This document shows positions 1 through 11,900 of a stretch of 64,000 nt of DNA, piece after piece. The DNA lies in assembly GCA_022747635.1 (NCBI GenBank), contig JAKTNV010000002.1, positions 107,862,869 to 107,926,868 on the forward strand. The letters run 5' to 3'. How positions within the stretch are numbered: the first letter of the stretch is position 1; every line of letters starts with the position of its first letter. Position numbers and translations under genes: made by a program. This DNA is from Hetaerina americana (lineage: Eukaryota > Arthropoda > Insecta > Odonata > Calopterygidae). Under the pieces are notes generated by a model. That model ran no database searches. It worked only from the letters and a program-made list of their open reading frames with translations, and had not been told where the DNA came from.

Positions 1-556
1 CTCATCGTTTCTTGTTTTATTGTGTCCACATCTTCCCAGTGATGTCCCCTCATCACATTTTTGGATTTCGGGAACAATAAAAAGTCACACGGGGGTGAGA
101 TCTGGCGAATAAGCAGGATTATCAAGGATCAAGGCGATTGAATTTTTTCCCATAAACTGGCGAACAATCAATGCTGAATGTACAGGTGCATTGTCATAGT
201 GAAGGATCTCTCCATCGCCTTGAGTCAAATTTGGTCGCACACGACGCACGCCATTTCTCAAACGCTTGAAAACTGTAAGGTAGAACTCAGCATTTACGGT
301 AAGGACAAGGGACCGCACACAATCAATGTTGTCATCAACACAGGTGGTCGAAGGTCGTCCCGGCCTTGCATCATCCGTGGCGTCTTGTCGGTCATCTTTA
401 AAACGCTTAATCTACTTGAAAAGGGATGTTTTTTCTTCCGAGCATCATCACCATTAAACAGCTGTCAACTTATCAGTAATTTTTTGATAACTTTTACCTC
501 ACTTCACCAAAAAACTTGATGCTGATTCGTTACTCCGCGATTTCATCAATTTCCAT
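1..556 (-). pseudogene. mariner transposase relic (SETMAR/GVQW3-type), cut by the window edge
   Basis: Mariner transposases are nuclear DD34D enzymes that cut and paste DNA at TA sites. Read on minus from the ATG at 556, the sequence first gives a degenerate N-terminal helix-turn-helix (MEIDEIAE, then stops). A segment like the family linker (DDARPGRPSTTCVDDN) follows near 400-340. An open stretch at 318-85 carries the second catalytic aspartate in HYDNAPVHSA and the start of the third block, NPAYSPDLTP. A one-base shift near 88 is needed to read on into CDFLLFPKSKNVMRG, which holds the third catalytic aspartate. The part with the first catalytic aspartate appears deleted, since the linker runs almost directly into NAEFYLTVFKRLRNGVRR. 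Several stops and the deletion make it non-functional. The C-terminus lies beyond base 1. Confidence 0.88.
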
Positions 557-780
557 TTTCGACAAACAATAAAAACAAGGAGAACAGAAACTAACTTCAC
601 GGGCACCATACGTACAGCTTAACGATCCGCCAAGCACAGACGGGTCATAGGATCTCAGGCAACTAGAGCCGCTAGTGGGAGGAGCTATAGTCCGCGTCGT
701 GGCCGTCATATTTCAACAGTTCGCGTATTTATTGGGCAGACTATTTACACACCGTACTATGGCATCTTGAATTACACTCT
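557..780. other. flank of the mariner relic, no gene seen
   Basis: This probably holds the 5' untranslated part and outer end of the mariner relic, which is read from right to left. I could not identify a terminal inverted repeat with confidence. No open frame of note. Confidence 0.4.
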
Positions 781-1680
781 GCATTAAGTGCTTGGGTGTA
801 CCAGAAAAAGGGGAGGGGACTTTTGATGGGCGGAGGAGGGGGCTGCCATCAATCCCACCGCATTTTCAAGCGGCGGGGAGATCAGTGAAAATTGAAACGT
901 AAAGGTTGGATTCAAATCATATTTATTTGGGTTTGAGGGTGCTTGAATAAAATAAATAGCATGCGATGGCAGGATAAAGGTTTCTAGGGAGCAAGGACGC
1001 CTTAAACCCGGTCCCTCCCTCATGGTCTGGAAGGCGATTCCTCCAGGATCCGTCAATGTATTGGATGTTAGAGTGCACTTGAAGAGGAGAGTGCGACAGT
1101 GTCGTGAAACACAAGTGGGTGTACGTAAAATGCACCTTCATGCAGCGGAACGCTGAAAAGTCTTCGTTCCCAAGAGTTCTACCATCGGCGTGGACTTTTG
1201 CAAATCCCCTCCCTCCACCATCCACTACAGGATGTAAAGAGGGTGGGGTTGGCGGGGGATGGGGGACGTGAGGACTGGAAGGCGTAGGGGAGGGCTGGAG
1301 GAAAGGAGAACCGCGTGGGGTGGGTCGTTCGGATGCGGGGTCATACTTTTGTGTCTGCGGGGGGCGGGGAGGTGGGAGGGATGACGGCGATGCGGAGGGG
1401 TCGCCGGGGAGAGTGGGGAGGGGGAGAAAGGGAGGGGTGAGCACCGACTTCCTTTTTCCCGTGCCCCTTCGAGAAGCGGGGAGGCGTGACGCGCCGTACT
1501 CTTATCCAGACGGAGGGGGAGCGGAAGGCGAGGGACTGGTGAGGGGAGAGAGGGGGTGGGGGAATGCGGCGTGGGTACACAAAGAGAGGGCGCGTTTTAA
1601 TTGAGGCGAGCGGGAGGGAGGAGAGTGATCTCTCGAAAGAGAGGAAGGAGTGGATAGGTAGGTCGAGGACGTGCGATTCC
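781..1680. repeat. GC-rich, G/purine-biased low-complexity island
   Basis: The plus strand is dominated by GGGAGG, GGGGCGG and GAGAGA runs, for example at 1358-1380 where four G-runs fit an intramolecular G-quadruplex pattern. Apparent open frames on both strands here (proline/serine-rich on minus, glycine/arginine-rich on plus) follow from the composition and show no domain, so I call no gene. CpG is present, so a promoter-associated island is possible, but no transcript start could be fixed. Confidence 0.55.
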
Positions 1681-4600
1681 GCTTAAAGGGATTACGAAAA
1701 GGACTGAAAGTGAATGCATCCCGGTGGATTACGGGATCTTTAATTGGGATGGTACAGGAAGTAATTTCGGCCGCTTTCTATACCCTAGTCACAGAGGAGG
1801 AGAAGGAGAAGGAAGACGATAGAAAATATATTTAAGTGTTAAGGAGAGGAAGTAATCTCCCTTTCTCTCCCCGTCTGCATGAGAGCGAGACAAATGGGTG
1901 GTTGGATTGGAATGGGGATGTTTCGAGCCTGTTCGTGTGCGAACGCGCCCGAATTTCTTTTTCGCTTCCTTCGCTGGATTTAAATCCGCGTCGAAATGAG
2001 GAAGGGCTAGTGAAAGACTGAAAGAAATTGCAATTAATTAAGCTGGCCGTCGGGGATAGAGGAAAATATACGTAGCAGACCTTAAAAACAACATGTGCGC
2101 ACCCAATCATGCTTGTGTTTCTTAACGAATTCATATGATGAGCTCGAGGAATCTTTTCCAAAGTTCAAATTAATTCCTTCCCATCCTTCCATTCGTTTCC
2201 GCTTCTAGAAACTTGATCAAAGGATAATAAGTTAGGTCATCACTTTCTCCTCAAGAGCACTTCGCTACAACATCTGCTAGCTTTTTTTCTTTATTGGTGC
2301 CTGCCTTAATGTTTTTTAGAGTTTTCATTAGATTCAATGGTAATTATAGTATCTCTGAAATAATATTGCGTTCTCTGATTTTGATTGATTCTATCTTAAA
2401 TTCTCTCTGTTGGCCCTGGCATGCAGAGACAAACTGCCCTCGATGGTTAGTCACATTTTCCGTATTCAAATTTCTCCCGAAGTGCCACTCTTTGCTTCAT
2501 TATTCTTGTTTTCTAGGGTTTATTTTTTTATCTGCGATAAGGAAGCATGACTGCGATTTTTTACAAGTTTAATGTTTTTTTTACTGATTGTTACCTATGG
2601 TGAATATATACTCAATATTTTTCTTGCATTGCATATTTTTTAATAGTTCATAATATTCACTGAAATCATAATTTAAACCTTTATTTTGGTTTTATCTGAG
2701 ATTATTACATTAATTCCGAAAACAATTCATAACTTCCTCGCGCATCATTTTGTTATTCGATAAAATTCAAAATTGTGCACGAGTTCACTGCACAGTTCGG
2801 GTACGAATTGTCACCCATTTTTCTGTTACCCTGAAGTTTTGTGGCAATTTACTCCAGTATCCACATTCATTGAATTCTAATAATGTTACAAACTCTCCTG
2901 GGCGCAGAATAAGCATGATTTTACCCCACAAAGGAAGGTATTTCTTTCTTCTCCTGGAATTCTCGAATTTGCGAGCTTAATCGCCGGGAATGATATCAAA
3001 TTCCTTTTTTATGCCTTCCGGGCTTTTGAGAGGAGTTCAAGTCGCAATCAAAGAGTCTAATCAGAGTTTCTTCGCCGAGTTTATGCCTTACTTCCTCATT
3101 AGCGATTTGATTGTCAAGCCTTAGCGTCAGCAGATGCAGGCCTCACTTGTAAATACCCTTTCTTGTCTGGATGATATTAGACGCCCTAGGTAGGCGATAG
3201 TTGATCTTGGGTGAGGCCGATTAGTGAGTAAATCTGCGGCATTTCAGAAATGTGTGCTATCTACATTTGAAGGGAACAGGAAAAAATGCATAAAAAATAA
3301 TTGGAGCATGCATTATCGTATTCTTCAGCGAGAGGTGTTTATTTTTCCGCTTTACGTACCCTCCACATTGCCCTTATACGTCCATGGATCGAAATGCCCC
3401 TGAAACGTCTGACCTAAATGTGAGTCGAAGTCGGGTCATCAGAGAGAGACAACGGCACACACTAGGACAAGCAAATCAATTCGATTCGTCCCATCATTAA
3501 GGAAAAGGGAATGGAGGCTTTTGTTTCGATAGAAAAGCGTTCACAAAAGAAAAGGAATTTATGTAGGTTCTACAACAATAGGTAAACAAAGAAAATTATT
3601 ATTGATGGCTTAAAATATGAATCATAGTTCCGAACATTCCCGAAGCCTGGTCTTCAAGGAAAGTAGAAAAAAGTACACCCATGATACAGGTTTATAAGAT
3701 GTGGGGAAATGGGGAAAATGATTTGAACATGCCTCGGAAGAAACTGCGCAGTATTAGATGTGGTGGTAAAAAATAAGAAGGAGAAAAAGGGGACATCATT
3801 ATAAGAAGGTAGAATGAGTTAATTGAAGAAAATTTGAAAGGTGATGAGATGCTAAAAGCTGCGATGGGCATTCTAGTAAGATAATGAGAAGAGAATGGAA
3901 ATTTTGGGCTACGGCTATACTAAACGTATATTAACGTTTTAGGAGGCAAAAAAACTGGAGAAGGGTATAATGCAAAGTAATCAGTTATCATAATCATGTG
4001 TTAAAGGTCAAACTTGGCATGATGTATTCAATATATTAGATGTATAGCTGATTTTTATTTGCGTTGAGATTGACATGACGATGGTTATATGGTCGTATCA
4101 GACATTTTATTATTTTGTGTTTTCATATCTCGATAAATTATTTTGTTACCAAATATGCTTCATATAAATCACAACAATTACAGTTGTACATGTACTGACC
4201 TTTCTATGGAATCCATTAGTCGGCAAAGATATTGAGTTCAGTGAATCATTTCCATAATACCTGTATAATATTCACCATGCTTCATTAAGCATGCAGCAGT
4301 TTTGACTAAAAAGCTATTTTTCAAATAAATGGATTTCATACCTACTACTCCAATAAATGGATTTCATACCTACCACTTAATCAAGTGAAGACATTTTGTT
4401 TAAACCATTATTATTTCAAATTTATCCAATTCATGTATATAAGTAATGTTTAAAGTAGTAACTTTAAAAGGGTCTTATATTTTCTAATAAGGACTTGCTT
4501 ACTAACTCAAATAAGATATCCTATGGCATTACTTTTCCGAAAAGCTTGAAATTTAATTGGTAATATTCAAACAAAATTTCTCGAGATTAAGGTCCTCACT

Positions 4601-5270
4601 TGTGCTTTTCAGGATTAATTCCCTTTTGGTGGTTATTAATTAATTAATAATTATACGTGCGGCCGTATCATACCAACTCTGTTTTTTTAATTGAGCCGAA
4701 CCGTAATATAGTTAACGGCAAATATTTTCATGAAGTTGTTAGTATTTCAGTAAATTCTTAGATGTAAAAGCGGTTGTGATAGCGTTCGCACTATTTGAGT
4801 AGCAGTCCCGTTACCACCTGCAGCATCTTTCGTGTATATGATTAAGATTGACTAATCGGTTTGGCCATACTGACTACCGTCAATACCCCTTAATTTTTAA
4901 TATGTATATCACTCAGTTTGTTTTCATAATCAAATATGCAAGAACGAATAGGCAACGAAGATGAATTCCTTTTCTTTATTTTCATAATTTTAAGATAGCG
5001 CGGGCCTCTAAGGCAAGACTATTATTCGCTCGGTAGAACACTGAAATTCCGCGGTAAATGAAAATATGCCGCCTGATTTTGTTCGTTCATAATCGCCGTT
5101 ACCATGGATAGACTGCGGCAGTTTATCGAAGGAGAAGTGTAGGAACATTTGTTTCTGGTTCTGAGATCAGAGGCATTGGACTCAGCGTCGCGTCAGTTCG
5201 AATAAAAGAGATAACGATCACATCTGATTCCTGCCTCGAGATAACTCTCTGATTCTCAGAGCCCGCGAAA
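1681..5270. other. AT-rich non-coding DNA
   Basis: No convincing exon, RNA gene or transposon domain was recognised. The only clear structure is the short tandem duplication at 4322-4377. Scattered AT palindromes such as the TTAATTAATTAA run near 4635-4650 are expected by composition. Confidence 0.5.
4322..4377. repeat. two-copy 28-bp tandem duplication
   Basis: The unit contains AATAAATGGATTTCATACCT and occurs twice with a 28-bp period (GGATTTC starts at 4331 and 4359). The copies are nearly identical, so this is a recent local duplication. No function is implied. Confidence 0.85.
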
Positions 5271-6205
5271 AAAAAAGATGCCTCAAAGTCATTTTATGGT
5301 CAATCCGATAGGGGAAGGGAAGAGGGAGAGATATCGTTTGAGTGCAGTGAACCGATTTTATGGACGCGCCAGGTCCATCTTCGGCCTACTGGGGCCTCGA
5401 CGGGGTGAGCGGGGGGAAAAAGTTTCTCGTCTGCTTGCGTGTGGATGTGGGGACGGATCGTACGAAGGGAGAGGGCGGGGCCAGGATGTCCCGGAAATAG
5501 CAAACTTCACCATGCTCCGGAGAAAGTCTCGTGGAGGACCAAAGAATAAAATGCCAAAGTAGGCAGAAAATATACCGATGATATCGAGGAGTGGGTTAAA
5601 AAAGGTTTAATTGCATAAGAACAAACTCTTCGTGCGTCTCAACAAATTTTGCGAATTGCAAAAGGACTTCAAATAAAAGGATGCACGAGGTTCAAATTCT
5701 CTGTTCAAAAAATTGAAATGATGGTTAAGGAAAAAACATTATGCTTATATCGAGAAATAAATCGAATTCGATAAAGTCACACAGCAGGGTCTTCATAATT
5801 GAAACGTTTCAATAAGAGTGTGCAAACAGTAAATTTTCAGGATACACAATTATTTGGATAAATTGAATTAACAGAATATGTCTCTTATCTAAAATGTATT
5901 TTTTCCCTCTTATGTTGCAGCATCATCGGTAATCATTGATAAGTTTTGTTGGACAAAGCTCTCCGCTTCCTTCTTCTATCGGGTTACCACATTAATCTCT
6001 ATAGTATTACTATTACAGGAAAATGTTGAGGTTGGCAGTTTTCCAGGTATTGGCATAAATTAAATGTACATTCATGCATAAAATTTTACATGCAATTTTC
6101 ATATAAATTTTTTGCACATTTTCCTATATGTATATAGATTGTTTGGGAGGGGCTCAAATAGTTCTGCAGATGACCTGTTATAGTCAATGGTTTTTCCGTT
6201 AAGAT
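5271..6205. other. non-coding, nothing recognised
   Basis: A 94-codon open frame at 5278-5562 overlaps a moderately GC-rich patch. It has no recognisable domain and an opposing frame on the other strand, so it is not called. The rest is AT-rich. Confidence 0.45.
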
Positions 6206-6456
6206 ATGATGTTTTTAAACCAGTTATTTGCGCCCAGCATGCCACCTTGCACCTCTCTTCGAAGTTTAGGTTTTCCACGTCCTTTTATTAATCATCCCCA
6301 ACCTTTATCTCCCTTAGTATTGTGTGTGTGTGTGTGTGTGTGCGTTAATTTCCCGGGATTTTTAACATTTCCGTCACACTCCGTCCTCCTGTGTTTTTGC
6401 CCAACGCATATCGAGCAGCCTTTCTTTGTGCCTTCTCCAGTTTTGCAACGTCATTC
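6206..6456 (-). mobile_element. non-LTR retrotransposon ORF2 C-terminal fragment
   Basis: On minus, 6456-6350 reads NDVAKLEKAQRKAARYALGK followed by a run like SVTEML. This matches the conserved stretch after the thumb of arthropod non-LTR reverse transcriptases, which is usually of the form IEKVQRRAARFV...SSVTEML. Downstream (toward 6206) a degraded piece resembling the following 'WxTLExRRxxAR' block appears in shifted frames and is interrupted by a (GT)n tract at about 6321-6343. It is a short dead fragment. The same protein region occurs on plus at 60720-61330, so two copies of related LINEs are present. Confidence 0.7.
6321..6343. repeat. (TG)n microsatellite
   Basis: About ten GT units in a row, lying inside the LINE fragment. 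Confidence 0.9.
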
Positions 6457-6478
6457 AATATATATATATATATATATA
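6457..6478. repeat. (TA)n microsatellite, left of the inverted repeat
   Basis: A run of about ten TA units, 32 bp left of the inverted repeat at 6511-6830. A second (TA)n tract abuts its other side. Confidence 0.9.
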
Positions 6479-6510
6479 CGATTGTCCGGAAAAACTCATA
6501 CGAGCGGCAC

Positions 6511-6826
6511 AGTAATGGGCTGACACAACATAACACAAATAGAAAAGAATAGACACATATAAAAGAACACTTACACGGTAAATTGTTCGAGCTTTCGGCC
6601 CTCTCAGGGGCCTTCTTCAAGAGAGACTGAAAATATGCTATGGATCAGGAGAGGGGAAAGAGTTATGGGCGTGGAGGGGAGGTGTGGAGGGGAGGATCCA
6701 TAGCATATTTTCAGTCTCTCTTGAAGAAGGCCCCTGAGAGGGCCGAAAGCTCGAACAATTTACCGTGTAAGTGTTCTTTTATATGTGTCTATTCTTTTCT
6801 ATTTGTGTTATGTTGTGTCAGCCCAT

Positions 6827-6830
<4 letters not shown>
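6511..6830. mobile_element. head-to-head inverted repeat with 136-bp arms, Penelope-like terminus
   Basis: Arms 6511-6646 and 6695-6830 are equal in length and, read by eye, identical as reverse complements. A 48-bp purine-rich spacer separates them. The arm carries a stem-loop (GGCCC, then CTGAGA, then GGGCC) followed by GAAAGC, preceded by TTGAAGA. This resembles the hammerhead-like core found in the pseudo-LTRs of Penelope-like elements, but with U in place of the invariant first C. The outer right end runs directly into (TA)n, as Penelope-like insertions often do. There is no coding sequence. The Penelope assignment is inference from motif and target, and a foldback MITE is the alternative. 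Confidence 0.65.

Positions 6831-6868
<38 letters not shown>
6831..6868. repeat. (TA)n microsatellite
   Basis: About 19 TA units directly abutting the right arm of the inverted repeat. Confidence 0.95.
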
Positions 6869-6870
<2 letters not shown>

Positions 6871-7084
6871 CCTATCCGTGGCGTCACTCAAATACTTACA
6901 TATACGTGCAGAACAACTAATATAATTTCATGGCAGGAAAAGGACGAAATGCTTGGGGTGATTCCGGAAACTGTGGGGGTATTATAGTGAATAAAAAGGG
7001 CTCAGTTTAGGATGAGAGCTGAATAAGAAGGAATGACCGGTGAGCATAGGAGTGTAGGGGTGGAGGGAGATGAGGTCCAGATGA

Positions 7085-7136
7085 GTCCCCCTTTCACTTC
7101 CCACCTTGCGATCAAGGTGGGAAGGGAAAGGGGGAC
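7085..7136. repeat. strong short hairpin, 24-bp arms
   Basis: Arms 7085-7108 and 7113-7136 pair over 24 bp with one mismatch around the loop CGAT. The left arm is pyrimidine-rich, the right purine-rich. It lies in a moderately GC-rich patch with no gene. It could be a foldback remnant or form a structured RNA if transcribed; the sequence alone does not decide. Confidence 0.85.
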
Positions 7137-7229
7137 TGTGTCCTGTAACGACGGAAAGGTGCGGAGGCGTGAGTCGGAATTCCGACTGAGAGGGGAATCC
7201 TTTTCTCTTCTCGGGACTTATTAAATGTC

Positions 7230-8690
7230 AAGAGGGGGCGGTAGAGGGAGTTAGGCCCCCTCGAAAGTGAGGAGGACTCTCGGAAAGATCTACGAAAGGA
7301 CAATTCGTCGTGGATTCCCGCGGTGCCGTCCGAATTCCTGGTGAAAGGTGCTTGGGGATGGTAGAGGGGCAGGAGAGGACGGATCCGGGCATAATGTCAA
7401 GTGCAGGATATGGGTTTGGATCGAGAGGATGATATTCCGTGACCAAAGAGACAGGAAGGAAAGGAGAGTTGTTAGATAGAATTTTTGAACTTGTCGAGCG
7501 TCCGAAGCGACCTACATGTGTGTTCATTCCACGTTGAAACAGCAAAACTTTTTGCTGAGATTGCGTGCAAAAGAAATATTTTTAAAAAAGTTTAGCAATA
7601 TTATAGACATTATTTGGTCCCCCTTGAGAGGAACTGATGGTAGAGGAACTTTTACAGAACATTAGAGAGGATAAAAATTAGCAATGATGAAAGCTAAATG
7701 AACCGGTAGAAAAGATTACAAAAGTTTCCATCCCCATGTGACGCAGATGACGAACAGAATTCATGTTGAACAATTTTCGTCTCAATAAGTATACTAGAAG
7801 ATAATAATTGACGTTTTGATGCTTAGTACAAATCCTTTGGGAATATTTTTGTACTTGGTCATGTAGTTACTGTGTATAAATCGACGTTGTTTGGCACTCG
7901 CCGCCGATAGTTTACTTTACGTGACCTTCTCAACTCTATTCTCTATTCTTGCCAACTCTATTCTTTTCGTCACGTACTTGCGACTTATTATCCTCCAAAT
8001 TACTGCCCAATTCCGAAAATTGTTTGTTTGCTTCGCTTAATTTTCTCATAGTGTGATGTTTAATTTACCATTAGTACTAAAAAATTTCATTACTCTTGTT
8101 TTCTGTAAATTTACTTTCATCCCACATTTCTCGCGGGGTTCTGCATTTTTAAGACCCAGGCATCTTTCATAAATAACTGTTTCCATCGATTAATTAGGAA
8201 ATGGACGATTAACGCAGTAAAGCTCAACATTTTTCAGCTCGTATTCCTCACTAAAGCACTGAAAACTCTGAAATGTATTTTTTTAAGTTAGTGAGTTTTT
8301 GCCCTGCCGTAAGTATTCTCGTTCCTGTACTCTATTCCTGGCATCCTTGCAAAAATAATCCGATGCCCATCTCAATATGCCCTATTGCACCAGAGCACCT
8401 GTCGCGTTTCCCCTTAGAAACCAAGTTGAATTCGTAAACAATTTCCATCTGTCAAACGATGCATCTGAAGTCCTTAATTCCCAAACGCGCTTTCCCATTT
8501 TAATAATGTCATCAATTACACTGCAAGCGTTTTAGGCTCACACGCATTCCGAATTCCGATGCAGAAGTGCTTTTTTGTAAGAAGCCGACCAAGAATTGGG
8601 AAGAGTACCCAACCATTCACATTACCAAACTTTGTGGGGAGTCTCCTCACTCCCTTTGATAAGAGCAGCATAATTATTTGAGTGTCTACA
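7230..8690. other. non-coding, nothing recognised
   Basis: Mixed-composition to AT-rich DNA with only short random-looking frames. No domain, RNA gene or repeat was identified. Confidence 0.45.
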
Positions 8691-8699
8691 TGAGCGGAG

Positions 8700-9110
8700 C
8701 ATCTTTTTTTACGCGGGCGAATTTTAAGGGAGGGTGGGGGAGTAGCTGCGAAGGTTCGAAGGGGGTTGGGGAGCGAAGCGGAAAATATGGCAGAGGAGGA
8801 AGTGCGACGCATCCCCCGGGGGTAGCGAGGGAAGGAGGGGGGCAGGGGGGAGTGGCGGTCGCGGAGACGGATGGCTTCCCATCGGGTGCAAACGAGGCCT
8901 CGGGGGCCATCAACCCATGTTTAACCCATAAGATGAGGCGCGGTGGGAGAGGCAGGAAGGGAGGGTTTTTAGGGTGAATTGAGAAAGGGAAAGAAAAGGG
9001 TCTGGGTGGGGGTTGGACGGTAGGTGGGAGGAGAAGAAATAAAGAGGGAGGTTGAAATAAAATGGGCTTAGAACGGCGGGCGCGGTTGGAGTATTACTTG
9101 AGGGGAGAGA
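8700..9110. repeat. G/purine-biased low-complexity island
   Basis: GGGAGG/GGGGG-rich plus strand. The run at about 8831-8855 contains several closely spaced G-tracts suited to a G-quadruplex. Opposing frames of proline/serine-rich and glycine-rich composition are by-products. No gene is called. Confidence 0.55.
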
Positions 9111-9340
9111 GAAGAAAAGGTACACACTAACAGGGGGCTGGGCGCTGCTCAACTTCGTACTTGGGGGCAATGTCTGAGTATCCAATGTAACTGAATGCAT
9201 CAGGATCGAGAGGTACTCCCACAACACCGCAGGCAGTCGTCTCCTGACGCGCCTTATGAGCACCTCCTCACGATACCGCGCGGGAGTGTCATTAGGGCGC
9301 AGGGAGTGGAAATGAAGATGGGAAGTCTTGAGAGGGAGGA

Positions 9341-10040
9341 TATACAGGGTCTGTCCAGAAAAATAAGTAGAATAAATCTGGGTAAACAAATATATTGCAG
9401 ATGAAAGTAGAAATTATTTGAATTCTTTATTTGTAGCAATCTGAAGAATCGGTACACCAATACCAGTGCCTCCACCGGTTGTGGTTGCTTCCTGTAAGGC
9501 GTCCAGACCCTCAACAGAATCCTCGTTCAGGCAACTCGTCATTGCCTCTTTGGCATAATCCAGTGGTCCAAAATGGTACTCAAAGGGGTTATACTTTCGT
9601 CGTACTCAAAGACCCATGCCTCGTCACCAGTAACCACCTATTCTAAAAAACGGGTCACTTTCACAGTGGTCCAAGAGGCCCAAGGCAATATTGTCACACA
9701 AGCAGTCTCCCGACATCACCTTGGGGACCATCTTGGCACACCTTTCTGATTCCTAAATCTTCTGTGAGCATGCATTGCACTTTGGTTTTCTTAAACCCTT
9801 CTGACAACATTCTGACACTTGGGATTCAATCAGAATGGAACACGTGTCTCACTTTTTGCACATCTTCTTCACACTGTGTTGTTGATGGATGTCCAGGGAA
9901 TTCCTCGTCGTCAACCTCCTCTCTACCCTCCCAGAACATCCTGTGCAGAAGCAGAAAACCATCACTTGGGACATTTCTCCATCTCCATAAGCATCCTTAA
10001 CCATGTTTATGGCTTCCGAATTATCCGAGAATCAGTTAAT
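9341..10040 (-). pseudogene. mariner transposase relic (GVQW3-type)
   Basis: The 3' terminal repeat is visible at 9341-9362 (TATACAGGGTCTGTCCAGAA read on plus). On minus, starting near 10040, it reads KDAYGDGEMSQVMVF (N-terminal helix-turn-helix region), then GRVERRLTTRNSLDIHQQHS (linker), a degraded second helix-turn-helix, and EAWVFEYD near 9630. The last holds the first catalytic aspartate region (family form TGDExWVxxYDP). The central catalytic part with the DNAP motif is missing, so the reading jumps to a degraded C-terminus near 9510-9340. Stops and shifts are frequent. Order and orientation fit one collapsed mariner copy of about 700 bp. Confidence 0.8.
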
Positions 10041-10900
10041 GAATGGATTTATTAGTTAATTAGCTTTTGGAGAAATTTATGGCAAAATATGGATGCCAAA
10101 CGGCTTGTGTGAGGTTTCACTGTAACAATGGCAGAATGCTTAGCTTTTACAAATGAGGAGAATATTTCCCTTGCTTTCTAGGAAATATTATTTAATCCTC
10201 ATGGAGTCAAGAGTAAGGACTCGGGTTTTCGACTTAATATGAAATTTCCACTACAGCTTGGTGATTTCACCACAGTATCGTTCGTTTTTTATTTCAATAT
10301 GTTATTAACAAAGTACTCTTTGACACAAGTCACCAACTTGCGAACGAGATGTATTAGGAATATTATTCAAATGCGCTAACAAAAAAATATCATGCAACAA
10401 ATTCCAAATCACCTTTGAATAATGCTATTGTAAAATTTGGCTTTATGGAGGCCATGTAATCCTATGAGTAGGTAAAAATTCGAAGGCTACTGTTTCGATA
10501 GAAACAAAACTGAACTAAAAGAACTGTAGTTGAAAACTATCTATTCCAGCAATATGTCACATAGATTTGCAATGGTCGCATGGAGGATCGTAAATATTCG
10601 AGTCATTCCTATGTTTGAGAAGTAATAACTGCCCTTTCTAGGGAAAGAAAAATCGTAGTCCAGCAAACCGTTTCGATCTAAGACAGAAATCTTCCATGCC
10701 AGCTTCCAGTTTTGATTGCCGCCCTCTTGACAAACAAATTTTTCCACGGAAGCTGAGGGCCGGCGAAGTTTTTCCTCGGGATGTCTCTGGAACTCTTACG
10801 GAAGATGTATCTCCGGCATCGCGGAGCCCAGCCCTTGGGCCTGGGAACCACTGGTGGAAGAGACGTGGGGTGGAGGTAAAGTTGGGAATAAAAGGTGTCG
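10041..10900. other. non-coding, nothing recognised
   Basis: AT-rich at first, then balanced toward 10900. No domain or RNA gene was seen. Confidence 0.45.
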
Positions 10901-11900
10901 AGAAAGATGACGTACGGTGAACGGGGGCATTTCCTCTCCACCCCCCCCCCCTGGTAGGGAGGATTCAAAAGGGACCGGAGGAGTAAGGGAAGTTGGACTT
11001 CGCGGCGGGGAAGAGGCGAGGACGAGGGCGGAATGGAGGGGGCGGTACGGGGCGGCGGGGAGAAAGCGGACTCCCACGACCGCTCACTTCCCCCTTCTGG
11101 CTCTTCCGGTTCGGGGAGTAGGGGTCGTAGGCGTTGGAAAAGGTAGGGCTCAACTCTCCCTTCCTCTTCGGCCGGGAAAAGGCGAGAAGGGTGCCGAACT
11201 GTGAGTCTGGGATGAGAGAGGAGCCTGGGAAAAGGAAGGAGAAGATATATATAAATAATATCGATATAAGGAGGGAGAGAGGGCGAGGGAACTGTCAGGG
11301 AAGAGATAGTGCGGAGGGTGGGTGAGCGAGATGGTAGATTGAAGAGTGGAGAATGAGGTGGGGGAGGATGGTCGGAAGGGTTCGTTGAAAGGGGGTTGGG
11401 AGGGGTGTCAGTGCGGCGTGGATCGGAGGGATGGGAAGGAAGAGATGGCCGCAGTTGGAAGACCAATCGAAACGGTTTTGAAAGGAGATGCGGAATGGAT
11501 TCCGAGGGGCCGTGGGAGAAAAGAAATGAGGGTCCAGAGAGGAGGGGCGAACGGGTGGAGAGATTCTGGGCGAGGGGAGGAGGATGAGAAGAGAGCCACT
11601 GCCTCGGAGACTTTTAAAAGGGATGGGAATGAAGGGGGATGGGGAGTAGCTGGTTCCTTTGAAGGGAGAAAGTCAGGGCGGGGTGGGGAAGGTGGGGGAG
11701 GGAGGGGATGTGAAAGGGAAGATGAGGAGGAAAGAAGTAAGAGACTGGAGGATGATGAACGTCTGTGAAAGGGGAGAGGGGTATCGGGGAAATAATACTC
11801 TGGGAGGAGGGGGTAGGAATGAGGGAGATGGGGAGGGATGAGGAGGGAATGTGAGCAGGAATGAAATGGGAGAGAGAGAGAGAGGTGGCCGAGCTTGATT
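10901..11900. repeat. 1-kb G/purine-biased island
   Basis: The longest and most extreme island. The plus strand is overwhelmingly purine from about 11200 to 11900 (GGGAGG, GAGGAA, AGAGAG). A C10 run lies at about 10941-10950. Long frames on both strands (for example 10678-11466 and 11408-11908 on minus) are rich in P, S, R and L or in G, E and R, and lack any domain. I treat them as composition artefacts. Mirror-like purine tracts could favour triplex (H-DNA) or G-quadruplex structures. Confidence 0.6.

Noticed and set aside
6511..6830. An active hammerhead ribozyme in the 136-bp arms
   Set aside because: The motif has U where the catalytic core requires the first C (TTGAAGA rather than CTGANGA), so activity is not claimed.
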